Source of the DNA: Nitrospirae bacterium UBA4572
Lineage (GTDB): Bacteria; Nitrospirota; Leptospirillia; Leptospirillales; Leptospirillaceae
DNA: 12,313 nt
Direction: 5' to 3'
Assembly: GCA_002387725.1 (NCBI GenBank)
Contig: DGKK01000016.1
Coordinates: forward strand, 1 to 12,313
Part shown: positions 6,487 through 12,313 of the stretch, piece by piece
Position numbering within the stretch: the first letter of the stretch is position 1
How the letters are laid out: each line of letters begins with the position of its first letter
Made by a program: the position numbers and the translations under genes
Notes under the pieces: model-generated
Seen by the model: only the letters and a program-made list of their open reading frames with translations
Databases searched by the model: none
What the model was told of the DNA's origin: nothing

Positions 6487-6773
6487 CCTCCGGATTTACC
6501 TCGAGTTATCATCTAAGACATTGAAATTTTATCACAATTTTTGCTCATAGATCGAAGCCGATGGAGACCGGGGGTAAGCGACAAACTTTAGGACGCGCCT
6601 TTCGTCAAGGATCTTTTGAGCGACATGCCCCTCAGAAGATTGACTGACATACATGTCGATAGCCAGGCAAGACGCGCTGAACATTCCTGTATAATTTTGT
6701 TATGGACAGGAGGATATTAGAAACCTTGAGGATTGCAGGGGCACAAGAAAAGGTCAGAAACCATTGAAAATAC
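6487..6773. other. Intergenic region upstream of the toxin-like bicistron, up to the tRNA fragment
   Basis: No gene is supportable here. The left part is AT-rich; on the minus strand TTGTGA, 16 nt, TAGATG could be a weak promoter for the bicistron. A short dyad GACAT-AC-ATGTC lies at 6646-6657. On the plus strand TATAAT (6690-6695) is followed by a 21-codon frame (6702-6767, starting MDRRILETLR) with AGGAGG inside it rather than before it, so I do not call it a gene. A small RNA cannot be excluded. Confidence 0.35.
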
Positions 6774-6820
6774 TGGAGCGGGAAACGGGATTCGAACCCG
6801 CGACCCTCGCCTTGGCAAGG
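6774..6820 (-). tRNA. tRNA-Gly(GCC) 3' fragment, probable integration attachment site (attR)
   Basis: Read on the minus strand, this 47-nt piece has the anticodon loop TTGCCAA (anticodon GCC), the 3' anticodon stem, variable loop, T arm with GGGTTCGAATCCC, the acceptor 3' strand TTCCCGC, discriminator T and encoded CCA. It matches the 3' half of bacterial tRNA-Gly(GCC) genes closely. The 5' half is missing: beyond 6820 the sequence turns into ATAA and AT-rich DNA, and no 5' half is found in the next 160 nt, so a split intron-containing gene is unlikely. Tyrosine-recombinase elements such as ICEclc use the 3' end of this same tRNA gene and leave such a copy at the far junction. Polarity puts the element on the higher-coordinate side. 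It cannot encode a functional tRNA. Confidence 0.85.
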
Positions 6821-6981
6821 TTATTTTCGATCAATCACTCGGACCAGGCATTTCCGCTAATTGTTGTTTTTAAAAGATTTTTCCTCTTCCATCCCACCGA
6901 TATACTCCATGAAAATCATGAAATCTTCTGGGCAAGTAGCACAAATTTAGCACACACCATCACCGATATCAGGAGGATCCT

Positions 6982-7542
6982 ATGAATAGAAAACAAACAA
7001 GACTTCAACGTCTGCGAGAGATGTTCTCCGAAAAATTTCGAACGATCATTTCTCCCGGAAAGAAAAAAACACCCTCGGGGCGGCCTTGGAGCAGAGTCGT
7101 TCAGAATCCGGAAGGTCTGACGCTCCTGCTCTGGGGACTCGGGGATGGGAGCGTCAATGGCTCTTTTCCTCTTTCGACAGGACAGCCTTTCCGCATTGAT
7201 CGGGACGACGCGCATCTCAAATTTACCGGAGATCAAGGGGAGATCCTCTTTGGAGGCCCGGACCCCGAGATCAACCGTCGCCTCGCCCGGGAGATCGAGA
7301 AGGCGATCAAGAAGACCCGGTTTGGGCACGGCGTCCTCTCCCAGATCCGCTTCCCACTTCTCCCGATGCTGGCGGGCGGGGGAGTCATGCTTATTCTTGT
7401 GCTCTTCCTTTTCTCGGGAGAGACAAGGGAGGGAAGCCATTTGGCGAGTCTCTCCCAAGTCGAAAAAATGGTCTCTCAAGGAGTTCCGGATTCTTTCCCC
7501 GGACTCGGCGGGGGACTCACTTGCCACGGGGGAGGCCATTGA
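6982..7542 (+). CDS. Hypothetical single-span membrane protein, coupled to the type IV coupling protein
   Basis: This protein of 186 aa starts at an ATG with AGGAGG 5 nt upstream. The N-terminus is strongly basic (MNRKQTRLQRLREMF). A soluble stretch follows (about 35-120), then one hydrophobic segment at about 124-145 (FPLLPMLAGGGVMLILVLFLF), then a glycine-rich tail ending CHGGGH. The stop TGA shares its last base with the ATG of the coupling ATPase, so the two are translationally coupled. In R64 and Legionella the coupling-protein gene sits beside trbA/icmP (dotM), but this protein is about half that size and I cannot match it. A membrane partner of the coupling ATPase is the simplest inference. 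A possible -10 (TATACT, 6901-6906) lies about 75 nt upstream of the start. Confidence 0.7.
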   Translation: MNRKQTRLQRLREMFSEKFRTIISPGKKKTPSGRPWSRVVQNPEGLTLLLWGLGDGSVNGSFPLSTGQPFRIDRDDAHLKFTGDQGEILFGGPDPEINRRLAREIEKAIKKTRFGHGVLSQIRFPLLPMLAGGGVMLILVLFLFSGETREGSHLASLSQVEKMVSQGVPDSFPGLGGGLTCHGGGH

Positions 7543-9755
7543 TGGAGGAGGCCGGGTACCGTGAGATCCTCGCACGGTACGACAAGGATCTCCGCTCCCT
7601 TCCCGCCAAAATCCTCGGGGGACTGAGCCACCGGTCCACCGGGTTCATCGGTCTTCTCTCGCTGGCGGGAGCGGCTCTTCTGTTTCCGTCCACCTCCGAT
7701 CTTGCCCTTTTTCTGGGAGCCGTCTCGTTTCCTTACTACTTTCTCAAGCGCGAGACCCTCCCCCTTCGGCTGCCGGTCTCCGCGCGCCGGATCGACCCCC
7801 ACGATCCCCTGCCGGGAAATCGAGCGGCCTTTTCGATGGCGCGGGGGCTTTTTTTCCTGGGCAGGGACAGGAAGACTCTCGAGGAGTGCTGGCTGACGAA
7901 ATCGGATATCACCCGTCATCTCCTGGTTCTCGGAACCACCGGCTCCGGAAAAACCGAGTTTCTCCTGGCCATCGCCGCCAATGCCCTGGCCATGGGGGCC
8001 GGACTCATCTACGTGGACGCCAAGGGTGCCACCGACGTCTTCTGGCGGATCTACGGGCTGGCCGAACGGTTCGGGAGAGAAGACGATGTCCTGCTCATGA
8101 ATTTTATTACCGGCAACCGCCGCCAGGACAATCCCACCGAGAAGATCTCGAACACCAACAACATCTTCGCCTCCGGATCGGCGGAGAGCCTCACACAGAT
8201 CATCGTCGGACTCCTCTCCGGATCGGACGAAGGGGAAAACGCCATTTTCCGCGACCGGGCCATCTCGCTGATGGGCGCGATCATGCGCTGCCTGGTCGAT
8301 CTCCGGGATGCCGGCAAACTCCCCCTCTCGATCCGGATCCTCTCCGACTGGGTCTCCAATATGGAATTTCTCCTCGATGTCATGCGGGGTCGCTTCGCTG
8401 GCCAGCCGTTCGAATTCTCCCTCAACGCCCGGGCAGCAATGACGACCTACCTGAACGCGCTGGGGGGAGCGGACCCCAAAAAATCCGCAAATCAGCAGTC
8501 CGAATCGGTGTTGAAGCAACACGGGTTTGCCCAGGCTTACTGGACGAAAGTCCTGTCCGACCTGTCGTTTACCTACGGACATATCTTCGGAGGAGGTCTG
8601 GGGGAGATCGACTGGCAGGATGTCGTGGCGAACCGGCGGATCTGTTTCGTCAACATGCCGTCGATGGAAAAGCCGCCGGCCGAGCTCCAATCTCTTGGCC
8701 GCGTCATCCTCTCCGGCATCAGAAACGCCATGAGCGTGAGCCTTGGATCCGGGGTAGAGGGGGAACGCTCCCAGGTTCTCGAGTCGAAGCCGTCGGTCTC
8801 GAAGGCCCCGACGTTCATTATCCTGGACGAATACGGCTACATCGCGACCGAAGGGTTCGCCGTCGCGGCCGCCCAGGCCCGCTCCCTCGGTTTTTCCATC
8901 ACGTTCGCCGGGCAGGATTGGGCCGGTTTTACTCGGGGATCGGAGACGGAAGCGGCTCAAATCAAGGGAAACACGTTCGCCAAACTCTTGATGAACGTGC
9001 AGGACGAGAAGGAAACCTGGGAGATCTTTCGAGTGGCGGCCGGGCAGGAGGTGGCCACCCGCCTCTCCTCCTTCGATCCGCCCGTCAAGAACAATACCAA
9101 TACGCGCTTCACCGATTCGACCGTGACGGTCGAGATGCGGGATCGCCTGGTCATCCAGGACGCCCGGGAACAGATCGAGGGAGAGGCGATCGCTCTTCTG
9201 GGAGAGAAAGTTCTCCGAGTCTCTCTTCCATTCGTCCCGCCCGACGGTCTGATCGTCGACAAGCTGTCGCTCAACCGGTTTCTTCCAGTTTTTCCGCCGG
9301 GGATGATCGATCCGGAAAACGGATCCAGCGTCGCTCCGGAAACTCCGTTCGAGCGTTATCTGAAGGGAAAGGATCCGATTCCGGCGGAGCTGGTGGCCAA
9401 ACCGGCTCCGGGACTCCGGACCGCCTCGGCGATTCTCTCGGAGGAGGCGCAGCCCCTGACGAAACGCTCAATCCAGGCTTTTCTCGCCACTCTTGGAAAC
9501 GTCGAGGAGACCGAAGGGGAGAGGGAGGCGGAAGAAATCGAGCGGGACGACCGTCCGGAAGAGGAATCGCCCAGAGATGACTCGGCGGAAGAGACGAAAG
9601 AATCCGGAGAGAAAAAAACGGTCGACGAGAGGGACGCTCCGCCTCTTATCCCCCCTCTCCCGGATCCCCCTCCGGCGGCGGATCCCCAAAGAGAAAAGAG
9701 CTACCTGGACGATCTTGTCTCCAAGGCGGTCGAAGGGGCAAAAACCGGAGATTAG
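7542..9755 (+). CDS. icmO: Type IV coupling protein, DotL/IcmO (TrbC of IncI) family
   Basis: This 737-aa ATPase recruits substrate DNA-protein complexes to a type IV secretion channel at the inner membrane. Two hydrophobic segments at about 32-48 and 53-68 anchor it. The Walker A motif is GTTGSGKT at 131-138; Walker B is FIILDE at 425-430. Stretches such as GAGLIYVDAKG, YGHIFGGGLGEIDWQDVV and NRRICFVNMPSMEK are characteristic of the DotL/IcmO branch (Dot/Icm and MPF_I conjugation) rather than TraD/VirD4. After the ATPase domain, a roughly 90-residue tail is rich in Glu, Asp, Arg and Pro, where Legionella DotL binds its adaptor proteins. I chose the ATG at 7542: GGGGGAGG lies 7 nt upstream and it overlaps the previous stop by one base. 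In-frame TTG codons at 7521 and 7539 are less likely. The 3' end overlaps the convergent regulator by 4 bp. Confidence 0.88.
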   Translation: MEEAGYREILARYDKDLRSLPAKILGGLSHRSTGFIGLLSLAGAALLFPSTSDLALFLGAVSFPYYFLKRETLPLRLPVSARRIDPHDPLPGNRAAFSMARGLFFLGRDRKTLEECWLTKSDITRHLLVLGTTGSGKTEFLLAIAANALAMGAGLIYVDAKGATDVFWRIYGLAERFGREDDVLLMNFITGNRRQDNPTEKISNTNNIFASGSAESLTQIIVGLLSGSDEGENAIFRDRAISLMGAIMRCLVDLRDAGKLPLSIRILSDWVSNMEFLLDVMRGRFAGQPFEFSLNARAAMTTYLNALGGADPKKSANQQSESVLKQHGFAQAYWTKVLSDLSFTYGHIFGGGLGEIDWQDVVANRRICFVNMPSMEKPPAELQSLGRVILSGIRNAMSVSLGSGVEGERSQVLESKPSVSKAPTFIILDEYGYIATEGFAVAAAQARSLGFSITFAGQDWAGFTRGSETEAAQIKGNTFAKLLMNVQDEKETWEIFRVAAGQEVATRLSSFDPPVKNNTNTRFTDSTVTVEMRDRLVIQDAREQIEGEAIALLGEKVLRVSLPFVPPDGLIVDKLSLNRFLPVFPPGMIDPENGSSVAPETPFERYLKGKDPIPAELVAKPAPGLRTASAILSEEAQPLTKRSIQAFLATLGNVEETEGEREAEEIERDDRPEEESPRDDSAEETKESGEKKTVDERDAPPLIPPLPDPPPAADPQREKSYLDDLVSKAVEGAKTGD

Positions 9756-10465
9756 GATTTGCCGCGGGACTTCCGGGACCGGATCATTGCGGCGACCTCT
9801 TTGGCGGTCAGTCCCTTTGATTCCGCAAGATTTTCGACGGCTTTCCAATCCCAGGGAGGGGCCGAGTCGAAAAAGGAATCGAACAGGTCGAGGGAGACCC
9901 TCCCTAAGGCCAAATCTCCCAAGTGATACCCGTGAAGAATGATCGGAGGAGCCAGCTCATTGGGGGCAACCTCCGGATTCTTCCAGCGCCCTCCTGAAAA
10001 CTGGGAGGGAAGAAGCCATGTGTCATCCATGAGAGAGACCCGTTCGCCGTTCTCCCCGGGAGTGTGGATCAATTTTCGGAGGAGGACGATCCGATAGGGA
10101 CCGGATCGGAGCAGGGCGATTTTGGGCTGGCCGAAAAACGAGGGGGACCCGGAGGTGACAAGGGTCATCGTGACGGGCTCGTCGAAAAACAGATCGATGG
10201 CCCGTTTCAAAAGAGACAGATTTCCGGGCATGACCGTCCATACATGGACGCGTGACGGATCCAAGACCCTCTCGTCCATGTTGTAGGAGAGGACCGCGAG
10301 CAGATTCGCAATGACCTTATGGGAAAGAATCGGGGACTTTCCCTTCAGCCAGTTTCCGACGTTGGACGGCTGAATTCCCACCACGGAGGCCACATGGGTG
10401 ATCGTCGTGTCGCTCAGCTCGATGAGGGTCCGAACGATCTCGATGGGGTTAGGATTTTCTGACAA
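9752..10465 (-). CDS. Helix-turn-helix (XRE-like) regulator with unknown C-terminal domain
   Basis: This 237-aa protein starts with TTG at 10465, supported by AAGGAG 6 nt upstream. Residues about 20-45 (ITHVASVVGIQPSNVGNWLKGK) form a helix-turn-helix of the XRE/lambda-repressor kind. The C-terminal two-thirds (VHVWTVMPGNLSLLKRAIDLFF onward, ending in a basic tail IRSRKSRGKS) has no motif I recognise; it could be a ligand-sensing or dimerisation domain. It overlaps the end of the coupling-protein gene by 4 bp tail to tail, and is divergent from the topoisomerase gene across a 102-bp region holding two dyads. It probably represses itself and the topoisomerase, and perhaps other transfer genes. 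The 4-bp overlap means convergent transcripts would be complementary at their ends. Confidence 0.75.
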   Translation of the reverse strand: MSENPNPIEIVRTLIELSDTTITHVASVVGIQPSNVGNWLKGKSPILSHKVIANLLAVLSYNMDERVLDPSRVHVWTVMPGNLSLLKRAIDLFFDEPVTMTLVTSGSPSFFGQPKIALLRSGPYRIVLLRKLIHTPGENGERVSLMDDTWLLPSQFSGGRWKNPEVAPNELAPPIILHGYHLGDLALGRVSLDLFDSFFDSAPPWDWKAVENLAESKGLTAKEVAAMIRSRKSRGKS

Positions 10466-10490
10466 GGAGCGCTCCTTCTTGCACTTTATG

Positions 10491-10504
10491 CCGAGGCATC
10501 TCGG
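10491..10504. promoter_or_regulatory. Dyad CCGAG-GCAT-CTCGG upstream of the regulator
   Basis: A 5-bp inverted repeat with a 4-nt centre, 26 bp upstream of the regulator's TTG start on the minus strand. It may be an operator or a small 5'-leader hairpin. It differs in sequence from the palindrome at 10516-10528, so it need not bind the same protein. Confidence 0.3.
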
Positions 10505-10508
10505 AAGG

Positions 10509-10528
10509 TTGACTCCTGTAAATTACAG
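10509..10528 (+). promoter_or_regulatory. Candidate operator CTGTAA-A-TTACAG beside a -35-like box
   Basis: A perfect 13-bp palindrome (10516-10528) lies in the 102-bp region between the divergent regulator and topoisomerase genes. TTGACT at 10509-10514 directly abuts it and resembles a -35 box for the topoisomerase, although no good -10 stands at 17 nt. A helix-turn-helix dimer bound here would cover promoters in both directions. That the adjacent regulator binds it is inference. Confidence 0.5.
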
Positions 10529-10567
10529 AAGACAGGAAATTTTATCAAGAAACAGGGAGGGGAAGGG

Positions 10568-12106
10568 ATGGCTCTCTGGGTGATTGAAGCCGACGGGAAG
10601 GTGAAGCGGTTTCAGGAAATCCTGAAAAAAGCCGGGATCCGGGGAGTGGAGGTCTTCGCCACAGGGGGGCATCTTTTTTCGGCGCCCCAACGCCTTCACC
10701 CCCTCGGGATCGACAGAAACTACCAGGATGTTCGGAACCCCGTCAGACCGGACAGGGTTGAGAAATTAACGTTCCTGGCCGGTCTGGCCGATCACCTGAT
10801 CGTCGCGACGGATCCGGACGACGAGGGCGATGTCATCGCCGGCGACGTGGCACGCCTCGTTCAAAAGATCCGTCCGGATCTACCGATCTCCAGGATCCGC
10901 CTTCAGGCTCTCTCGCCCGCCGCCCTGACCTCCGCCCTCGAAAAAAGGGGACCCGTCGGGGAGGGTGTGGCCGGGACGGTCCGCCGGGTCTTCGATCGCT
11001 GGATCGGGGGAACGTTTTCTCGATCTCAGGGGGTTCCGGTCGGTCGTGTCTTTTCGGCATTCCTGTCCGTCGTCTCCCAGACCCCTCTCCCTCTCGGGCG
11101 GGTCGTCATCCGATATCCGGCCAAAGAGGGGCCCCCCTTTTTGGCGACGGTTCCCCTCCTGGCGGGGAAGAAGGACGAATGGTCGGCCCGGATCCGGGCA
11201 TTCGACTCTCTTCTCCCGGTTTCTCCCGCGAGGGTCGAACTCCGTCCCCGTCCGGCTCCCTTTTCCTTCGGCGACGCCCTCCTCGATCTCCGAAGAAATG
11301 CTGGCATGAGCGTTGTCGAAGGGGCCCGGAGGATCCAGTCCCTTTATGAACGGGGCGTTCTCTCCTATCCGCGGACCGACAGTCGGGGGTTGTCCCCGGA
11401 GTCGGCCGAAGACCTCCTCTCCCTGGCGAAAAAAGCGGGGTTGACGGGGTTCGATCCGGCCCGCCTCCCTCCTCTCGATCCCCTCTCGCCTCACGAAGCC
11501 CTTCACCCGCTGGGCGAGTCCATACGGATTTCCGATCGCGGAGATCAGACCGTCGTCGAGCGCATTTCCCGGAGGGCTCTGTACGCCGGCCTCCCGCCCT
11601 TTCCCGTCGAGATTCCCGCCGCGGAGTCTCTTCCTGAGTGGGCCCGCTCCCTCGGGCTATTCCGGCCGCTTCATCGCCTGGGGCCCGACAGGGAGCCCAT
11701 GGCCTCCGCGGGAATCTTGACGGATGCTCCCGATGCCGTCGTTCTCCAAGGACTGATGGCCGCCGGACTCGGGCGTCCATCGACCCTCCCCTCCCATGTC
11801 GGGAAGATCCTTGCCCAAAATGTTCTGGATTCGGACGGCCGCTTGACGGCTAAAGGACGGGTTTATCGGGACAAGACCCCTGGGGCGATCTCCGACCCCG
11901 GTCTGACGGCCGCAATGGAAGGGATCCTGAAAGCGATGGGACAGAACGGAGAAGGGGTTAAAAAAACCATGGAGGCCCTTCTGGAAACACTGCCCGGCGA
12001 GATCCGGGAGCAGATGGAAACAGTGCTGGAAGATCCTCTCGCACCTCCAGAGACAGAGATTGAGAGGAATCATGCCCCCTCCGGAATTGGGCTCGAATGG
12101 GGCTGA
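10568..12106 (+). CDS. Compact type IA DNA topoisomerase (TopB/TraE-like, mobile-element type)
   Basis: This 512-aa enzyme would relax or decatenate DNA by single-strand passage, probably during transfer or replication of the element. The Toprim domain is N-terminal: Glu7 in WVIEADGK and the acidic triad in ATDPDDEGDVIA (Asp82, Asp84, Glu86). The 5'-phosphotyrosine nucleophile is Tyr267 in LSYPRTDS. HEALHP (309-314) and GLGRPSTLPSHVGKIL are the conserved motifs that usually follow it (HEAIRP and GIGRPSTYA in TopA). It is clearly shorter than E. coli TopB (653 aa) or TopA (865 aa), and the C-terminus has no zinc-ribbon cysteines, only a helical acidic tail. GGGAGG lies 7 nt upstream of the ATG. 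It is divergent from the helix-turn-helix regulator. Topoisomerases of this kind are common in conjugative plasmids and ICEs (RP4 TraE, ICEclc-type elements). Confidence 0.88.
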   Translation: MALWVIEADGKVKRFQEILKKAGIRGVEVFATGGHLFSAPQRLHPLGIDRNYQDVRNPVRPDRVEKLTFLAGLADHLIVATDPDDEGDVIAGDVARLVQKIRPDLPISRIRLQALSPAALTSALEKRGPVGEGVAGTVRRVFDRWIGGTFSRSQGVPVGRVFSAFLSVVSQTPLPLGRVVIRYPAKEGPPFLATVPLLAGKKDEWSARIRAFDSLLPVSPARVELRPRPAPFSFGDALLDLRRNAGMSVVEGARRIQSLYERGVLSYPRTDSRGLSPESAEDLLSLAKKAGLTGFDPARLPPLDPLSPHEALHPLGESIRISDRGDQTVVERISRRALYAGLPPFPVEIPAAESLPEWARSLGLFRPLHRLGPDREPMASAGILTDAPDAVVLQGLMAAGLGRPSTLPSHVGKILAQNVLDSDGRLTAKGRVYRDKTPGAISDPGLTAAMEGILKAMGQNGEGVKKTMEALLETLPGEIREQMETVLEDPLAPPETEIERNHAPSGIGLEWG

Positions 12107-12172
12107 TCGGCAAGTGTGAGGGGGAAGGACGATTCAGGGGGTGGCAATCATAAGCCGGATTGTCAACCCGAC

Positions 12173-12192
12173 CAATCTGATTGAGATTGTTT
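12173..12192 (+). terminator. Weak hairpin downstream of the topoisomerase
   Basis: CAATCT and AGATTG form a 6-bp stem with a GATTG loop followed by only three T, 66 nt past the topoisomerase stop. The stem is short and AT-rich, so function as a terminator is doubtful. The rest of 12107-12313 is more AT-rich than the gene and shows no convincing reading frame. Confidence 0.3.
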
Positions 12193-12313
12193 CCAGGGCG
12201 AGCCATCTGATGATATGGGTATCTGAATTCTGTGATTGATTTAGGTTCAGATCTCCCCTTTCTCGATCAAGTACAGAAGTGTTGATGTATCCACTTGTCG
12301 GATTTCACGAATC

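Noticed and set aside
6774..6820. An intact tRNA-Gly gene, possibly interrupted by an intron in the anticodon loop
   Set aside because: The 5' half (D arm and GCGGGAA acceptor strand) was looked for in the following 160 nt on the correct strand and is not there, and no group I intron-like sequence is seen.
6764..6985. 73-codon plus-strand frame containing ETGFEPATLALARLF
   Set aside because: The opening is the antisense translation of the tRNA T arm, a familiar false gene. The rest is AT-rich intergenic sequence.
7476..8960. 494-codon minus-strand frame and 564-codon plus-strand frame (7886-9580) over the coupling ATPase
   Set aside because: Both overlap the Walker A/B-bearing gene completely, have no family motifs and are rich in Arg, Gly, Pro and His, typical of out-of-frame reading.
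12150..12250. A 32-codon plus-strand frame starting GTG after the topoisomerase
   Set aside because: It has no clear ribosome binding site and no recognisable motif, and it spans the weak hairpin; chance is the simpler explanation.
1..12313. CRISPR arrays, rRNA genes or riboswitches
   Set aside because: No regularly spaced repeats and no rRNA-like or recognisable riboswitch sequence were found on either strand by reading.

Overview
The window is about 12.3 kb of moderately GC-rich bacterial DNA. Most genes have a clear AGGAGG-type ribosome binding site and C/G-ending codons. The mix of arsenate reductase, aldehyde-detoxification enzymes, an IS630 element and a type IVB conjugation protein would suit a metal-exposed environmental bacterium such as Leptospirillum or another acidophile. 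No ribosomal or taxonomic marker is present, so that assignment is only a guess.

Positions 1-3236 (minus strand): a thioredoxin-type arsenate reductase (arsC) has its own promoter, overlapped by a 9-bp inverted repeat that looks like an ArsR-type operator. A zinc alcohol dehydrogenase and an aldo/keto reductase lie upstream as a tight two-gene operon with its own terminator. An AraC-family regulator (3237-4175, plus strand) is divergent from that operon and ends at a strong hairpin. Regulator, dehydrogenase and aldo/keto reductase match the logic of the E. coli YqhC / YqhD-DkgA aldehyde-stress module.

Positions 4327-6480: an IS630-family element (about 1.1 kb, imperfect terminal repeats, flanked by TA) has its transposase split between two frames at a run of seven A. 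It landed in the stop codon of a nucleotidyltransferase gene (AbiEii-like toxin family). That stop is preserved, TAG becoming TAA, but the transposase frame now runs out of the element into this gene's antisense strand. A small unknown gene just upstream of the nucleotidyltransferase is the probable antitoxin or partner.

Positions 6774-6820 hold the 3' 47 nt of a tRNA-Gly(GCC) gene on the minus strand, with no 5' half. This is the usual footprint of site-specific integration into a tRNA gene. Its polarity places host DNA to the left and the integrated element to the right.

Positions 6821-12313: putative mobile-element backbone. It contains a small single-span membrane protein, a translationally coupled DotL/IcmO (TrbC)-like type IVB coupling ATPase, a helix-turn-helix regulator on the opposite strand, and a compact type IA topoisomerase divergent from that regulator. 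A 13-bp perfect palindrome lies in the regulator/topoisomerase intergenic region. Together they suggest the end of an integrative conjugative element with an MPF_I / Dot-Icm-like transfer system. Its integrase, relaxase and most transfer genes would lie outside the window.
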